Below are positions 33,812 to 42,975 of a stretch of DNA of 64,000 nt, one piece after another. Positions within the stretch are counted from its first letter, which is position 1; each line of letters starts with the position of its first letter. The stretch is from an uncultured Flavobacteriales bacterium (GTDB taxonomy: Bacteria; Bacteroidota; Bacteroidia; Flavobacteriales_D; Crocinitomicaceae), in NCBI GenBank assembly GCA_937973685.1, contig CALJKJ010000017.1:62001-126000 (forward strand), written 5' to 3'. A program made the position numbers and the translations under genes. The notes under the pieces are model-generated. The model was given only the letters and a program-made list of their open reading frames with translations. It was not told where the DNA came from and made no database searches.

Positions 33812-35719
33812 ATGAACAACAATTTAAAAATAAATTCTTTCGAAGACTATCAAGAAAAATATGCATTGAGTGTCGAAAATCCGGAACAATTTTGGGAAGG
33901 AGTTGCCAATGAATTTCAATGGAAAAAGAAATGGGACAAAGTGCTTGAATGGAACTTTACCGAACCGAATGTGCAATGGTTTAAAGGTGCTACCTTAAAC
34001 ATCACCGAAAACATGTTGGACAGACATTTGGAAAAACGCGGCAATAAATTAGCATTGATTTGGGAACCAAACGATCCAAAACAACGATTTGTGCGTTATA
34101 CTTATCGTGAATTATACGAACAAGTTTGTCAATTTGCGAATGCGTTAAAAGCACAAGGGGTTCAAAAAGGAGACCGTGTAATTATTTACATGCCAATGAT
34201 TCCTGAATTATCCATTGCAGTGATGGCTTGTGCACGTATTGGTGCAATTCACTCAGTAGTTTTTGCTGGTTTTTCATCAAATGCATTGTATGACCGCATG
34301 GAAGATGCACAACCAAAAGTGGTCATTACGGCTGATGGATTGAACCGAGGAGCAAAACAAATTCCATTGAAACGTGTCGTTGACGAAGCATTGGAACACA
34401 AAACTTCAGTTGAAAAAGTTATCGTTTTTGATTGTGTTGGCTGGATGCCTACCATGCAAGAAGGAAGAGATATTTGGTGGTCCGATGCGATTGCTAACCA
34501 AGAAAAAAAATGTCCTGCTGAAGAAATGGACGCAGAAGATCCATTGTTTATTTTGTATACTTCTGGGTCAACAGGAAAACCAAAAGGCGTAGTTCATACG
34601 TGTGGAGGTTACATGGTTTACACGGCTTATTCGTTTCAAAATGTCTACCAATACGAAGAAAGTGATGTTTTCTGGTGTACGGCAGATATTGGGTGGATTA
34701 CAGGACATTCGTACATCGTTTATGGTCCATTGTTGACTGGAGCAACGACTGTCATGTTTGAAGGAATCCCAACTTATCCAGATGCAGGTCGTTTCTGGCA
34801 AGTAATAGACAAGCACAGCGTCAATCAATTCTTGACAGCTCCGACAGCTATTCGTTCTTTGATGGCTTATGGCGAAGATCATGTGTTATCGTATAGTTTG
34901 GATTCATTAAAAATATTGGGAACGGTAGGTGAGCCAATCAACGAAGAAGCTTGGAAATGGTATTACTTGCATGTAGGTAAAGAGCGTTGTCCGGTAGTTG
35001 ATAATTGGTGGCAAACTGAAACGGGTGGAATCATGATTTCAGGAATTGGAAATTTTTCACCGTTAAAACCAACGTACGCGGGCTATCCGTTACCTGGAAT
35101 TCAACCGTGTTTATTGAATCAAGAGGGGAAAGAAATAACTGCTGCAAATGAAGAAGGATATTTGTGTGTGAAGTTTCCATGGCCTTCTATGTTGCGCACA
35201 ACTTGGGGCGATCACGAAAGATGCCGCATCAATTATTTTTCTCATTACGATGGCTATTATTTCACTGGTGACGGCGCAAAAAGAGACGAAGATGGCATGT
35301 ACCGTATTATTGGTCGAATAGATGATGTCATCAATGTTTCTGGTCACCGTTTTGGTACTGCAGAAATTGAGAATGCAATCAACACCAATAAATTGGTCAT
35401 TGAATCAGCTGTAGTTGGATTTCCACACCCAGTAAAAGGTCAGTCAATTTATGCTTTTGTCGTTTGTGATCAAGAAATACCAGAAGAAAACGTCAGTTTT
35501 GCTAAAGGTGAGATTATAGAATCGGTTGTTGCTGAAATTGGTAAAATTGCAGTTCCTGAAAAAATACAATTTGTTACAGGCTTACCAAAAACACGTTCAG
35601 GTAAAATCATGCGCCGTATTTTACGAAAAGTTGCTGAAGGTGACACAACAAATTTAGGAGATACGTCAACGTTATTGGATCCGTTAGTGGTCGATGAGAT
35701 CGTTGCAAACGCTTTGTAA
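33812..35719 (+). CDS. acs: Acetyl-CoA synthetase
   Basis: 635 residues, normal for Acs. It activates acetate with ATP to acetyl-AMP and then to acetyl-CoA. Seen: ACS N-terminal segment (YALSVENPEQFWEGVANEF), P-loop FILYTSGSTGKPKGVVHT, WWQTETGG acyl pocket and the hinge region YYFTGDGAKRDEDGMYRIIGRIDD, and near the C terminus RSGKIMRRILRKVA, which contains the lysine that is reversibly acetylated in homologues. Last gene of the porin/sensor block; a terminator follows at 35745-35771. Context and product together point to acetate scavenging controlled by the SSS-kinase. Confidence 0.97.
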   Translation: MNNNLKINSFEDYQEKYALSVENPEQFWEGVANEFQWKKKWDKVLEWNFTEPNVQWFKGATLNITENMLDRHLEKRGNKLALIWEPNDPKQRFVRYTYRELYEQVCQFANALKAQGVQKGDRVIIYMPMIPELSIAVMACARIGAIHSVVFAGFSSNALYDRMEDAQPKVVITADGLNRGAKQIPLKRVVDEALEHKTSVEKVIVFDCVGWMPTMQEGRDIWWSDAIANQEKKCPAEEMDAEDPLFILYTSGSTGKPKGVVHTCGGYMVYTAYSFQNVYQYEESDVFWCTADIGWITGHSYIVYGPLLTGATTVMFEGIPTYPDAGRFWQVIDKHSVNQFLTAPTAIRSLMAYGEDHVLSYSLDSLKILGTVGEPINEEAWKWYYLHVGKERCPVVDNWWQTETGGIMISGIGNFSPLKPTYAGYPLPGIQPCLLNQEGKEITAANEEGYLCVKFPWPSMLRTTWGDHERCRINYFSHYDGYYFTGDGAKRDEDGMYRIIGRIDDVINVSGHRFGTAEIENAINTNKLVIESAVVGFPHPVKGQSIYAFVVCDQEIPEENVSFAKGEIIESVVAEIGKIAVPEKIQFVTGLPKTRSGKIMRRILRKVAEGDTTNLGDTSTLLDPLVVDEIVANAL

Positions 35720-35744
35720 TAAAGCATCATAAATAGTTATAATT

Positions 35745-35771
35745 AGCCTGGACGAAAGTCTGGGCTTTTTT
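35745..35771 (+). terminator. Rho-independent terminator after acs
   Basis: AGCCTGGAC pairs with GTCTGGGCT (two G-T wobbles) across a GAAA tetraloop, then a T run. The T run overlaps the stop codon of the converging gene at 35770. Confidence 0.88.
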
Positions 35772-36939
35772 AATGTGTGGTAAACAAGATGTCAAATTGG
35801 TTTTTAATATCAGCTAATACTGCGATTTTGTATGCTGTTGATTTATAAAATTCGGCTTGGTTATTGTTTCCTTGTAACTTGTAATAGTTAAATAATTGTG
35901 CAAAAGGTATCAAATAATTGCCATTTATTGATTGCACATTTCCAATTGAGATATCAGTAGGAAAATATTCAATTAGGTAGTCTAACAGCATTTTATGCTC
36001 AATATTTTCTTTTAAAATTTCTATTTCATTGATTGGTTGCAAACTGTATTTACGAGCTAATCCAATTAAATAATTGTTTTTGATTGAATTGGTATATTCA
36101 TTTGACACGGTTAACGAAGTATACACAGGCCTATTATTTTTATTAGAAACAAGGTGTTCTATAATTGTTTGTTGAAAATGTTGAAATGTTTGTTCGTTTA
36201 ACAAAGGATCATAGTTCAAACTATCGATTCCTAATTCATTAAAAATTCTGTTTCTATAAGATTTTATGAGAAGTAAGTTAAGATTGATCAACTGAACATC
36301 GTTTCGTATAGCTTTTCTTTGTGCTAATAATATCGCTTCGGTGTCTTTATCTCCCTCGGTGAGTATTAGTGCATTGTTATCTAATCCAATTAATACATTG
36401 TATGCATAATTGAGTAATCCAGGTGAATAATCTCCTGTTGTATTATATTTTTCAATGAATTCATTCCGTTTTTTTAAATTTCCATTTATTTCATAATAAA
36501 TTATCAAGCTCAAAATTGGTTCCGGATTATTTGGCATAAGTTGAAATGCCCTTTCAAGGTGATTGAATTGACTTGGATTATTGTTGCTATTTAACCATTT
36601 CACATAATGGTATTCATATGAATCGGGAACATAAACTTCCATTTTGTTGACAATTAATTGCAAACGTTCGAAACGATTTATTCCTTTAGAATGTTGTGAA
36701 TTATCCTCTTCTCCTTTGATATAAGCATTTCTGCTTGCTCGATAGAAATTATACCAAGCATCAGGATTAGTCGGATTTTTTTCAGTTTCAATTTTCCAAA
36801 GTTCAAGTTGATATAAATAATAAGAATTCGGCTTTAAAACTTTGTTTTTACCATAGATTTTTTCAGCAACTTGAGCATTACTGGGTGTTAAGTTCCAACA
36901 TAAAATTAGTAAATAAACAACAAGGTTTTTTAATGACAT
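35770..36939 (-). CDS. Hypothetical secreted TPR-like protein
   Basis: 389 residues with a signal peptide (MSLKNLVVYLLILCWNLTPSNA, cut near AQ). The rest is alpha-helical with TPR-like pairs, for example NPTNPDAWYNFYRASRNAYIKG, FNHLERAFQLMPNNPEPILSL and a final PFAQLFNYYKLQGNNNQAEFYKSTAY. A central segment (ALILTEGDKDTEAILLAQ) resembles one found in DUF2723/TPR membrane proteins of Bacteroidota. No sorting tail or lipobox is seen, so it is probably periplasmic. Function unknown. It lies between acs and the transporter block and shows no clear promoter. Confidence 0.7.
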   Translation of the reverse strand: MSLKNLVVYLLILCWNLTPSNAQVAEKIYGKNKVLKPNSYYLYQLELWKIETEKNPTNPDAWYNFYRASRNAYIKGEEDNSQHSKGINRFERLQLIVNKMEVYVPDSYEYHYVKWLNSNNNPSQFNHLERAFQLMPNNPEPILSLIIYYEINGNLKKRNEFIEKYNTTGDYSPGLLNYAYNVLIGLDNNALILTEGDKDTEAILLAQRKAIRNDVQLINLNLLLIKSYRNRIFNELGIDSLNYDPLLNEQTFQHFQQTIIEHLVSNKNNRPVYTSLTVSNEYTNSIKNNYLIGLARKYSLQPINEIEILKENIEHKMLLDYLIEYFPTDISIGNVQSINGNYLIPFAQLFNYYKLQGNNNQAEFYKSTAYKIAVLADIKNQFDILFTTH

Positions 36940-36992
36940 TTTAATGCTTTTTTTTTATGAAAAATAACAATTAAAAACTATTCAGTTGTTAT

Positions 36993-37026
36993 GAAAAAAA
37001 AAAACCGCCTCAAATGAGACGGTTTC
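36993..37026 (-). terminator. Rho-independent terminator after the DUF6814-type gene
   Basis: On the minus strand AAACCGTCTCA pairs with TGAGGCGGTTT (one mismatch) and continues into a long T run. It ends the transporter/DUF6814 transcript just before the TPR-like gene. Confidence 0.85.
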
Positions 37027-37047
37027 TTTTTTCAACTAAACTATCAA

Positions 37048-37266
37048 CTAATCGTCGTATTCACCAGTTAAGGCATAATAGCCAAATACTGCTAATCCTA
37101 AAACGATCAAAGGAGTCAAAACAAACAAGATGATAATTCCGAAAACTAAATCGTCTTGTTTTCCTGTTGCAAATTTTGGAAGTCCAAATTCAACAACACA
37201 GAAATATGCTGCTAAAGCGGCTAGTAATAACCAAAATACGCCTAAAATTCTTCTAACTGTTTTCAT
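37048..37266 (-). CDS. Small two-helix membrane protein (DUF6814-like)
   Basis: 72 residues: MKTVRRILGVFWLLLAALAAYFCVV forms the first helix, FGIIILFVLTPLIVLGLAVFGYYAL the second, and the tail TGEYDD is acidic. I recall this family next to MHS transporters in Flavobacteriia. The gene begins 30 bases after the transporter stop and is followed by a terminator, so it is the second gene of that operon and may be an accessory subunit of the transporter (inference). Confidence 0.8.
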   Translation of the reverse strand: MKTVRRILGVFWLLLAALAAYFCVVEFGLPKFATGKQDDLVFGIIILFVLTPLIVLGLAVFGYYALTGEYDD

Positions 37267-37296
37267 GTTTTTCTATTTTTAAATTTTATAAAAGCA

Positions 37297-38844
37297 TTAA
37301 TCTTGGTGTCTGTGTTTCTTTTCATTAATGTAAATGAGTCCGATGACAAAACTTACACTGGCAATAATGATTGGATACCACAATCCGTTCAAATAAAATT
37401 CTGCTTGACCATTGTCTTTTGCATTTGTAACTAAGTATGTTGCAATAGCAGGTAAAAGTCCACCAAAGATACCGTTACCAATGTGATACGGCAAAGACAT
37501 TGAGGTATAGCGAATTTGTACTGGGAATAATTCCACCAAGAAGGCAGCAATTGGTCCATATACCATCGTTACGAAAATAACTTGAATCCAAACCAAGAAT
37601 CCAATCCAACGGTTATCAGCAGCTGTTGTGAAAACAGCTGTTTTCTTGTCAATTTTTGCTTTTTTAGTTGTTGCATCAATGATACGTTCACGCTTGTTGT
37701 TTAAATGTACTTTTTCTTCAACGGTCATTGTCGTTCCATCTTCGTATGCCGTATTTGTTACGTAAACAGAATCTATTCCATCACCGGCTTTGTTTGGTGT
37801 TTCACTTTTCTCGATAGTTCTTTCAGCTGTTTTTTCTGTTTTTGTTGAAATATCTGTCGTTGCGTACATCGATTTATATATCGGGCGATACAATAAGATT
37901 GCTAACAACATCCCTGTAAGCATGATTTTTTTACGACCAATTTTATCAGATAACCAACCAAATACAACAAAGAACGGAGTACCTAATAACAAGGTGATTC
38001 CTAATAAGGTATCAACTTGATTGGAATCGATGTTCATGACAGTTTTCATGAAACTCATTGCATAGAACTGTCCTGTGTACCAAACTACACCTTGTCCCAT
38101 TGCAACACCAAACAATGCTAACAAGACAAATTTGAAGTTATAGCGGTTTCCGAAACTTTCTTTCAATGGGTTTTTAGAAACTTTTCCTTCGTCTTTAGCT
38201 TTTTGGAAAACTGGTGATTCGTGCATTTTTTTACGAATCAAGTACGATACTGCAACCATCAAGATAGAGACCCAGAACGGTACACGCCATCCCCAAGCAT
38301 CAAAATCTTCTTTTGATAACATTGTTTTCGTTAATAAGATGACCATCAAAGAAACAAATAAACCTACTGTTGCAGTTGTTTGAATCCAAGACGTCCAGTA
38401 ACCACGTTGGTTTGACGGTGCGTGTTCAGCCACGTAAGTTGCAGCTCCTCCGTATTCACCTCCCAAGGCAAGACCTTGCAATAAACGAAGTAATAAAACG
38501 AGGATTGGTGCAAAAACACCGATTGTTTCGTATGAAGGGATACAACCAATTAAGAAAGTTGCTCCACCCATTAACAATAATGTGACCATGAACGTATATT
38601 TCCGTCCAATTAAATCACCGAGTCGTCCAAAGAATAATGCACCAAATGGTCGAACAACAAATCCAGCAGCGAATGTTGCTAGAGTAGATAAAAATGCTGC
38701 AACTGGGTTGTCAGCGGGAAAGAATTTAGTTGAGATTACAACGGCTAAACTTCCGAAGATGTAGAAGTCGTACCACTCGATTAACGTCCCAACAGACGAG
38801 GCAGAGATTACTTTCCAAATGCCTTTTGTTGATTTTTCACTCAT
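37297..38844 (-). CDS. MFS transporter of the metabolite:H+ symporter (MHS) family, with a large inserted loop
   Basis: 515 residues and 12 predicted helices. MHS features include SSVGTLIEWYDFYIFGSLAV, RPFGALFFGRLGDLIGRKY and LLQGLALGGEYGGAATYVAEHAP in the N half, and FGWLSDKIGRKKIML in the C half. Relatives import proline/betaine, citrate, alpha-ketoglutarate or shikimate-like solutes with protons. Compared with the usual length of about 430-450, a hydrophilic insertion of about 90 residues (roughly 320-410, rich in Thr, Lys and Glu) lies between two C-half helices. The next gene encodes a small membrane protein. Substrate uncertain; the acetate-metabolism neighbourhood suggests a small carboxylate. 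Confidence 0.9.
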   Translation of the reverse strand: MSEKSTKGIWKVISASSVGTLIEWYDFYIFGSLAVVISTKFFPADNPVAAFLSTLATFAAGFVVRPFGALFFGRLGDLIGRKYTFMVTLLLMGGATFLIGCIPSYETIGVFAPILVLLLRLLQGLALGGEYGGAATYVAEHAPSNQRGYWTSWIQTTATVGLFVSLMVILLTKTMLSKEDFDAWGWRVPFWVSILMVAVSYLIRKKMHESPVFQKAKDEGKVSKNPLKESFGNRYNFKFVLLALFGVAMGQGVVWYTGQFYAMSFMKTVMNIDSNQVDTLLGITLLLGTPFFVVFGWLSDKIGRKKIMLTGMLLAILLYRPIYKSMYATTDISTKTEKTAERTIEKSETPNKAGDGIDSVYVTNTAYEDGTTMTVEEKVHLNNKRERIIDATTKKAKIDKKTAVFTTAADNRWIGFLVWIQVIFVTMVYGPIAAFLVELFPVQIRYTSMSLPYHIGNGIFGGLLPAIATYLVTNAKDNGQAEFYLNGLWYPIIIASVSFVIGLIYINEKKHRHQD

Positions 38845-38999
38845 GTTTTCACGTAATAATAGTTAAACTTTAATTTGTTTTAGCCTGATTCACTAACAGT
38901 TATGCGGTTGGACACAACCCTGCGTGTTTCATACTTCCAATATTCCGAAAAACAACTTTAATACGTATAAAGTGATATATCTTTTTGTTAATTATATAG

Positions 39000-39419
39000 T
39001 TAGTCTTTGAATCGTTGCCATTTGATGAGCATAAACTTGTCACCTAGCTCCGTAATGATCATGCCTGCTCCAGCTAATTGTTCTTTGTTCTTCAAATACT
39101 CAACTAGCTCATTATGAGAAATGATTCGGTAAGTTGGGTGATGATTTTCGTCATTTATCCGCTTGATTTTATAATGCTTTACCCAATTGGAAACAGTAAC
39201 GTGAGACACGCCTAAAATACGCTCAATCTCGCGGTAACTCAAGCCTTCCAAAAAAAGTTGAAGCGCTTTGGTGATGTAGTAATCGTCAATTTTTTTTCCC
39301 AATTTATCCACGGTGAAGTTATACTTGCATTGCTTGCATGTATACCGTTGGCGCTCGTTTACAATTCCACTTTTGATGATTTTAGTATGACGGCATTTGG
39401 GACAGCTTTCTATTTTCAT
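39000..39419 (-). CDS. InsA-like zinc-ribbon / helix-turn-helix DNA-binding protein without transposase domain
   Basis: 139 residues. The N terminus is a zinc ribbon (CPKCRHTKIIKSG … YTCKQCKYNF, four Cys) as in IS1 InsA and IS1595-type transposases, followed by a helix-turn-helix (LSYREIERILGVSHVTVSNWVKHY). The last 50 residues (RIISHNELVEYLKNK, MIITELGDKFMLIKWQRF) are not a DDE domain. No InsB-like frame, terminal inverted repeats or target duplication are seen nearby, so it is not part of an active element. It is probably a transcription regulator captured from a transposon, possibly for the neighbouring transporter or acs genes (inference). The 155-base gap to the transporter gene shows no clear promoter. 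Confidence 0.8.
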   Translation of the reverse strand: MKIESCPKCRHTKIIKSGIVNERQRYTCKQCKYNFTVDKLGKKIDDYYITKALQLFLEGLSYREIERILGVSHVTVSNWVKHYKIKRINDENHHPTYRIISHNELVEYLKNKEQLAGAGMIITELGDKFMLIKWQRFKD

Positions 39420-39566
39420 CAGACGTACTATTTAATTTTTGCATAAATATATTATTTTAGCAATAAATACACAAAAAAAAAGTTTAATTATTTGAGTCGT
39501 CAAAAAAAATAGACAAAAAAAAGCCAACAGAAAATACTGTTGGCCATGCATGACATGTATTATTAG

Positions 39567-40025
39567 TTATTTCTTTTTATATAGTTTTTCGTATGTTTCT
39601 ATCCAAGATGCAACAGTTATTTTTTGCATTAATTCACCAATCAATTCATATGGAATATCGCCTACTTTTTTAAAGCGAATACAAGACTTTCCCATGTCTA
39701 ATTTGGATGAAACAGTTGCTTTGTATTTTTCAGTAAACCAATTTAACAATTCTGGGTCGGCATAAAGCCCCATGTGGTACAAAGCGATAAAGTTTTTTTG
39801 CGAGGCCAAACTAACAAACGGAAGTGGCTGTTTTGGGTCGCAATGATAACCAGCGGGATAAATTGTGTGTGGGACAAAATACAAAATCATTCCATAACCA
39901 ATGCCAGCTTCAAAGCCAACTGGGAGTGACGAAGTAATTGTGTCATGTAATTGTTTCATGGCGTCCTTTCTATCTTCGGGACAGTTTGCAATGATTTCTG
40001 CAGGAGTGTTACCTTCGTTTTTCAT
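39567..40025 (-). CDS. DUF1801 domain-containing protein
   Basis: 152 residues, cytoplasmic. The YdhG/DUF1801 fold is recognisable from ANCPEDRKDAMKQLHDTITSSL at the N terminus, the central GYGMILYFVPHTIYPAGYHC and FVSLASQKNFIALYHMGLY, and the basic MGKSCIRFKKVGDIPYELIGELMQ. Family function is not established; structures resemble a small substrate-binding or iron-chaperone-like fold. It starts three bases after the rsmG stop, so it may share that transcript. Confidence 0.85.
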   Translation of the reverse strand: MKNEGNTPAEIIANCPEDRKDAMKQLHDTITSSLPVGFEAGIGYGMILYFVPHTIYPAGYHCDPKQPLPFVSLASQKNFIALYHMGLYADPELLNWFTEKYKATVSSKLDMGKSCIRFKKVGDIPYELIGELMQKITVASWIETYEKLYKKK

Positions 40026-40028
40026 GCA

Positions 40029-40655
40029 TTATTTGTTTAGTTTGACATAAACGACTGCTTTCGTTTCAAAAAATGCTTCTTTGAAATATGTTTTCAACGC
40101 GTGAATTACAAAATGTTGTTTTACAGGTTCCATTTCTTCCACCAAATCACCTCCCTTTAAATACAATACACCATTTGGTAAAGGATTGTTATTACGTGCT
40201 TTAATTTTTCCTTTCGTCCACGTTAAAAATGCAGGCATTGCTGTTACGGCTCTACTGACAATGAAATCAAATTCTTCCTTTATCTCTTCAGCGCGGGCAT
40301 GAGTTGCACGAACATTTTTCAATGACAATGCTTGAGCGACTTCGTTGACAACTTTGATTTTTTTTCCAATCGAATCGACTAGGTGAAAATGCACTTCGGG
40401 AAAAAGAATTGCTAACGGAATACCTGGAAAACCTCCACCAGTTCCAATGTCTAATACAGAAGATCCAGCTGTAAATTCCATGATTTTGGCAATTCCCAAT
40501 GAATGCAATACATGTCGTTCATAGAACTCATCCATATCTTTTCTGGAAATCACATTTATTTGTGCATTCCATTCCTCGTATAATTGTTTTAAACGTTCAA
40601 ATTTATCGAGTTGATCTGCTGATAAATTGGGGAAATAGCGTTGTAATTCGTTCAT
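40029..40655 (-). CDS. rsmG: 16S rRNA (guanine-527 N7)-methyltransferase RsmG
   Basis: 208 residues, normal size. The N terminus LQRYFPNLSADQLDKFERLKQLYEEWNAQINVISRKD is typical, and the SAM-binding motif is VLDIGTGGGFPGIPLAILFP, followed by VDSIGKKIKVV and the FDFIVSRAVTAMP catalytic-region motif. It methylates G527 in the decoding region of 16S rRNA; loss usually gives low-level streptomycin resistance. It lies downstream of purL but is separated from it by a strong terminator, so it must have its own promoter. Confidence 0.96.
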   Translation of the reverse strand: MNELQRYFPNLSADQLDKFERLKQLYEEWNAQINVISRKDMDEFYERHVLHSLGIAKIMEFTAGSSVLDIGTGGGFPGIPLAILFPEVHFHLVDSIGKKIKVVNEVAQALSLKNVRATHARAEEIKEEFDFIVSRAVTAMPAFLTWTKGKIKARNNNPLPNGVLYLKGGDLVEEMEPVKQHFVIHALKTYFKEAFFETKAVVYVKLNK

Positions 40656-40661
40656 GTTTTT

Positions 40662-40696
40662 CCAAAAAAAATCCGACGCAAAAGATTACGTCGGAT
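40662..40696 (-). terminator. Rho-independent terminator between purL and rsmG
   Basis: ATCCGACG (40671-40678) pairs perfectly with CGTCGGAT (40689-40696); on the minus strand the stem is followed by eight T. It ends the purL message 20 bases past its stop and lies just ahead of the rsmG start. Confidence 0.92.
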
Positions 40697-40716
40697 AAAT
40701 TTACAGTTTATTTTGA

Positions 40717-42951
40717 TTATCCTTCAATCATTTTTCCTAAAGCATTGTCGAAGATTTCTTTCGCCTCTGCAATAAATCCAAAATGTTCGTCGTCGATCAT
40801 TAATTTTCCTTTTGTCACGTGACCAAGTAGTGTGAAATTGACACCACTTCCCATCATGTATTCAATGAAATCTTCTTCTGAATCCTCAGAAACTGTTACC
40901 ACTACACGGCTTTGTGCTTCTCCAAACAAGAAAGCATCTTCTCTGATTTCAGCATCTGTAACGATATCAAATCCAAGACCACGTGGCATTGACATTTCAA
41001 CCATTGTTACAAACAAACCACCGTCAGAACAGTCGTGTGCAGCATTGATTAGTTCCATTCCAATAAGTCCTTTTACAGCTTCTTGTAACAAGAATTCTTT
41101 TTCAAGGTCGAAGTGAGGCGCTGGAGATGCTTCTATGTTGTGGTATTTCGCTAAATATTCAGATGAAGCGATATCATTGACACAATCACCCAAGATAAAG
41201 ATCAAATCACCTTTTTGTTTGAAATCCAATGACATGATTTTTGATTTGTCTTCAATCAAACCAATCATACCAATAGTTGGCGTAGGGAAAACAGGAATTT
41301 CTTTTCCTGCAATGTTACTTTGGTTGTAGAATGACACATTTCCTCCTGTAACTGGCGTTTGGAACTTCAAACAAGCTTTTGACATACCTTTGATAGCACC
41401 AACAAATTGCCAGTAAGATTCTGGGTTATAAGGATTTCCAAAATTCAAACAATTCGTAATTGCACTTGGAATACCACCTGAAACAACAATGTTTCGTGCA
41501 GCTTCAGATACAGCGATTGCAGTACCTACTTCAGGATCAGCATTGACGTAACGTGAATTACAATCAACTGTCATTGCAAGCGCTTTGTCTGTTCCTTTCA
41601 AATTAACAATTCCAGCATCTGTTGGGCGATTCGTGGTCATTGTTTTTGTTCCCACCATTGAATCATATTGTTCGTATACCCATCTTTTAGAAGCGATATT
41701 CGCTTGACCTAATAAAAAGAAGCCAACATCTTTTAAATTTTCTGGTTGTGGAACGTTATCGATATTGAATTTTTTGAATTCTTGGAAGTAAGCTGGTTCT
41801 GAATATTCGCGTTGGTATTGAGGAGCTCCTCCACCTAAAACAAGTGATTCAGCAGGAACATCACCAACCAATTCTCCGTTCATGTAGTAGCGCACACGTC
41901 CATCATCAGTAACAGTTCCAATTTCTTCAGCATGTAAATCCCATTTGTCAAAAATTTGTTTTACGATAGCTTCTTTTCCTTTTTGAATCACGACTAACAT
42001 ACGTTCTTGTGATTCAGAAAGTAAGATTTCGTAAGGCAACATGTTTTCTTGACGTGTAGGCACACGGTCTAGATGAATTTCCATTCCGACGCCACCGCCT
42101 GCACTCATTTCACAAGTAGAACAAGTGATACCAGCTGCACCCATGTCTTGCATTCCTACAATTGCATCTGTTTCGGACAATTCCATTGTTGCTTCCAACA
42201 ATAATTTTTCCATGAATGGGTCACCAACTTGAACAGATGGTAAATCGTTTGCAGAATCTTCTGTTATGTCTTTTGATGCAAATGCTGCACCTGCAATTCC
42301 GTCTTTTCCAGTTGCAGAACCTACGATGTAAACAGGATTTCCTGGACCTTTAGCTTTTGCAGAAATTACTTTTTTCGTATCAATAATACCAGCAGAGAAG
42401 GCATTTACTAATGGGTTTTGGTTGTACGATTTATCGAAAAACACTTCACCACCAACAATTGGAATACCAAAAGCATTCCCGTAGTCACCAATTCCTTTCA
42501 CAACACCTTTTACTAACCATTTTGTACGGTCTTCGTTGATGTCACCGAAACGCAATGAATTCAATTGCGCAACTGGACGAGCACCCATTGTGAAAATATC
42601 ACGATTGATTCCTCCAACTCCTGTTGCAGCACCTTGATACGGTTCCAATGCACTTGGGTGGTTATGCGATTCAATTTTGAAAACACATCCAATTCCACCT
42701 CCAAGGTCAACTAATCCAGCGTTTTCTTCACCAGCTTTCACCAACATGTGTGGACCATCTTTTGGTAATTGTTTTAACCAATAAATGGAGTTTTTGTACG
42801 AACAATGCTCCGACCACATAACCGAATAAACTGCTGTTTCAGTAAAATTTGGCGTGCGACCAAGCACTTCTTTGATTACTTCAAATTCATCTGGACGAAG
42901 TCCAAGTTCGACTGCTTGCTCTAATGTAGCTGCTTGTTGAATGGTACTCAT
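40717..42951 (-). CDS. purL: Phosphoribosylformylglycinamidine synthase II, small PurL type
   Basis: 744 residues from the preferred start, the size of Bacillus-type small PurL, which needs separate PurQ and PurS subunits. It converts FGAR and glutamine-derived ammonia to FGAM with ATP. Visible: VMWSEHCSYKNS (N-terminal metal/ligand motif), VFKIESHNHPSALEPYQGAATGVGG (ATP site), MQDMGAAGITCSTCEMS and INAAHDCSDGGLFVTMVEM. The in-frame ATG at 42984 would add 11 residues and place the TACTTTTG element (42968-42975) inside the gene, so the ATG at 42951 (MSTIQQAATLEQ) is used. Confidence 0.96.
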   Translation of the reverse strand: MSTIQQAATLEQAVELGLRPDEFEVIKEVLGRTPNFTETAVYSVMWSEHCSYKNSIYWLKQLPKDGPHMLVKAGEENAGLVDLGGGIGCVFKIESHNHPSALEPYQGAATGVGGINRDIFTMGARPVAQLNSLRFGDINEDRTKWLVKGVVKGIGDYGNAFGIPIVGGEVFFDKSYNQNPLVNAFSAGIIDTKKVISAKAKGPGNPVYIVGSATGKDGIAGAAFASKDITEDSANDLPSVQVGDPFMEKLLLEATMELSETDAIVGMQDMGAAGITCSTCEMSAGGGVGMEIHLDRVPTRQENMLPYEILLSESQERMLVVIQKGKEAIVKQIFDKWDLHAEEIGTVTDDGRVRYYMNGELVGDVPAESLVLGGGAPQYQREYSEPAYFQEFKKFNIDNVPQPENLKDVGFFLLGQANIASKRWVYEQYDSMVGTKTMTTNRPTDAGIVNLKGTDKALAMTVDCNSRYVNADPEVGTAIAVSEAARNIVVSGGIPSAITNCLNFGNPYNPESYWQFVGAIKGMSKACLKFQTPVTGGNVSFYNQSNIAGKEIPVFPTPTIGMIGLIEDKSKIMSLDFKQKGDLIFILGDCVNDIASSEYLAKYHNIEASPAPHFDLEKEFLLQEAVKGLIGMELINAAHDCSDGGLFVTMVEMSMPRGLGFDIVTDAEIREDAFLFGEAQSRVVVTVSEDSEEDFIEYMMGSGVNFTLLGHVTKGKLMIDDEHFGFIAEAKEIFDNALGKMIEG

Positions 42952-42967
42952 GTAAAAAATGTTTGTA

Positions 42968-42975
42968 CAAAAGTA
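42968..42975 (-). promoter_or_regulatory. -7 element for purL
   Basis: TACTTTTG on the minus strand, 16 bases before the ATG at 42951; matches TAnnTTTG. Confidence 0.5.

Noticed and set aside
38845..38999. Operator for the InsA-like protein upstream of the MHS transporter
   Set aside because: No convincing inverted repeat; short palindrome-like AT stretches are expected by chance here.
39000..39419. An IS1-type insertion sequence
   Set aside because: Only an InsA-like frame is present; no InsB, no DDE residues, no terminal repeats seen within the surrounding gaps.
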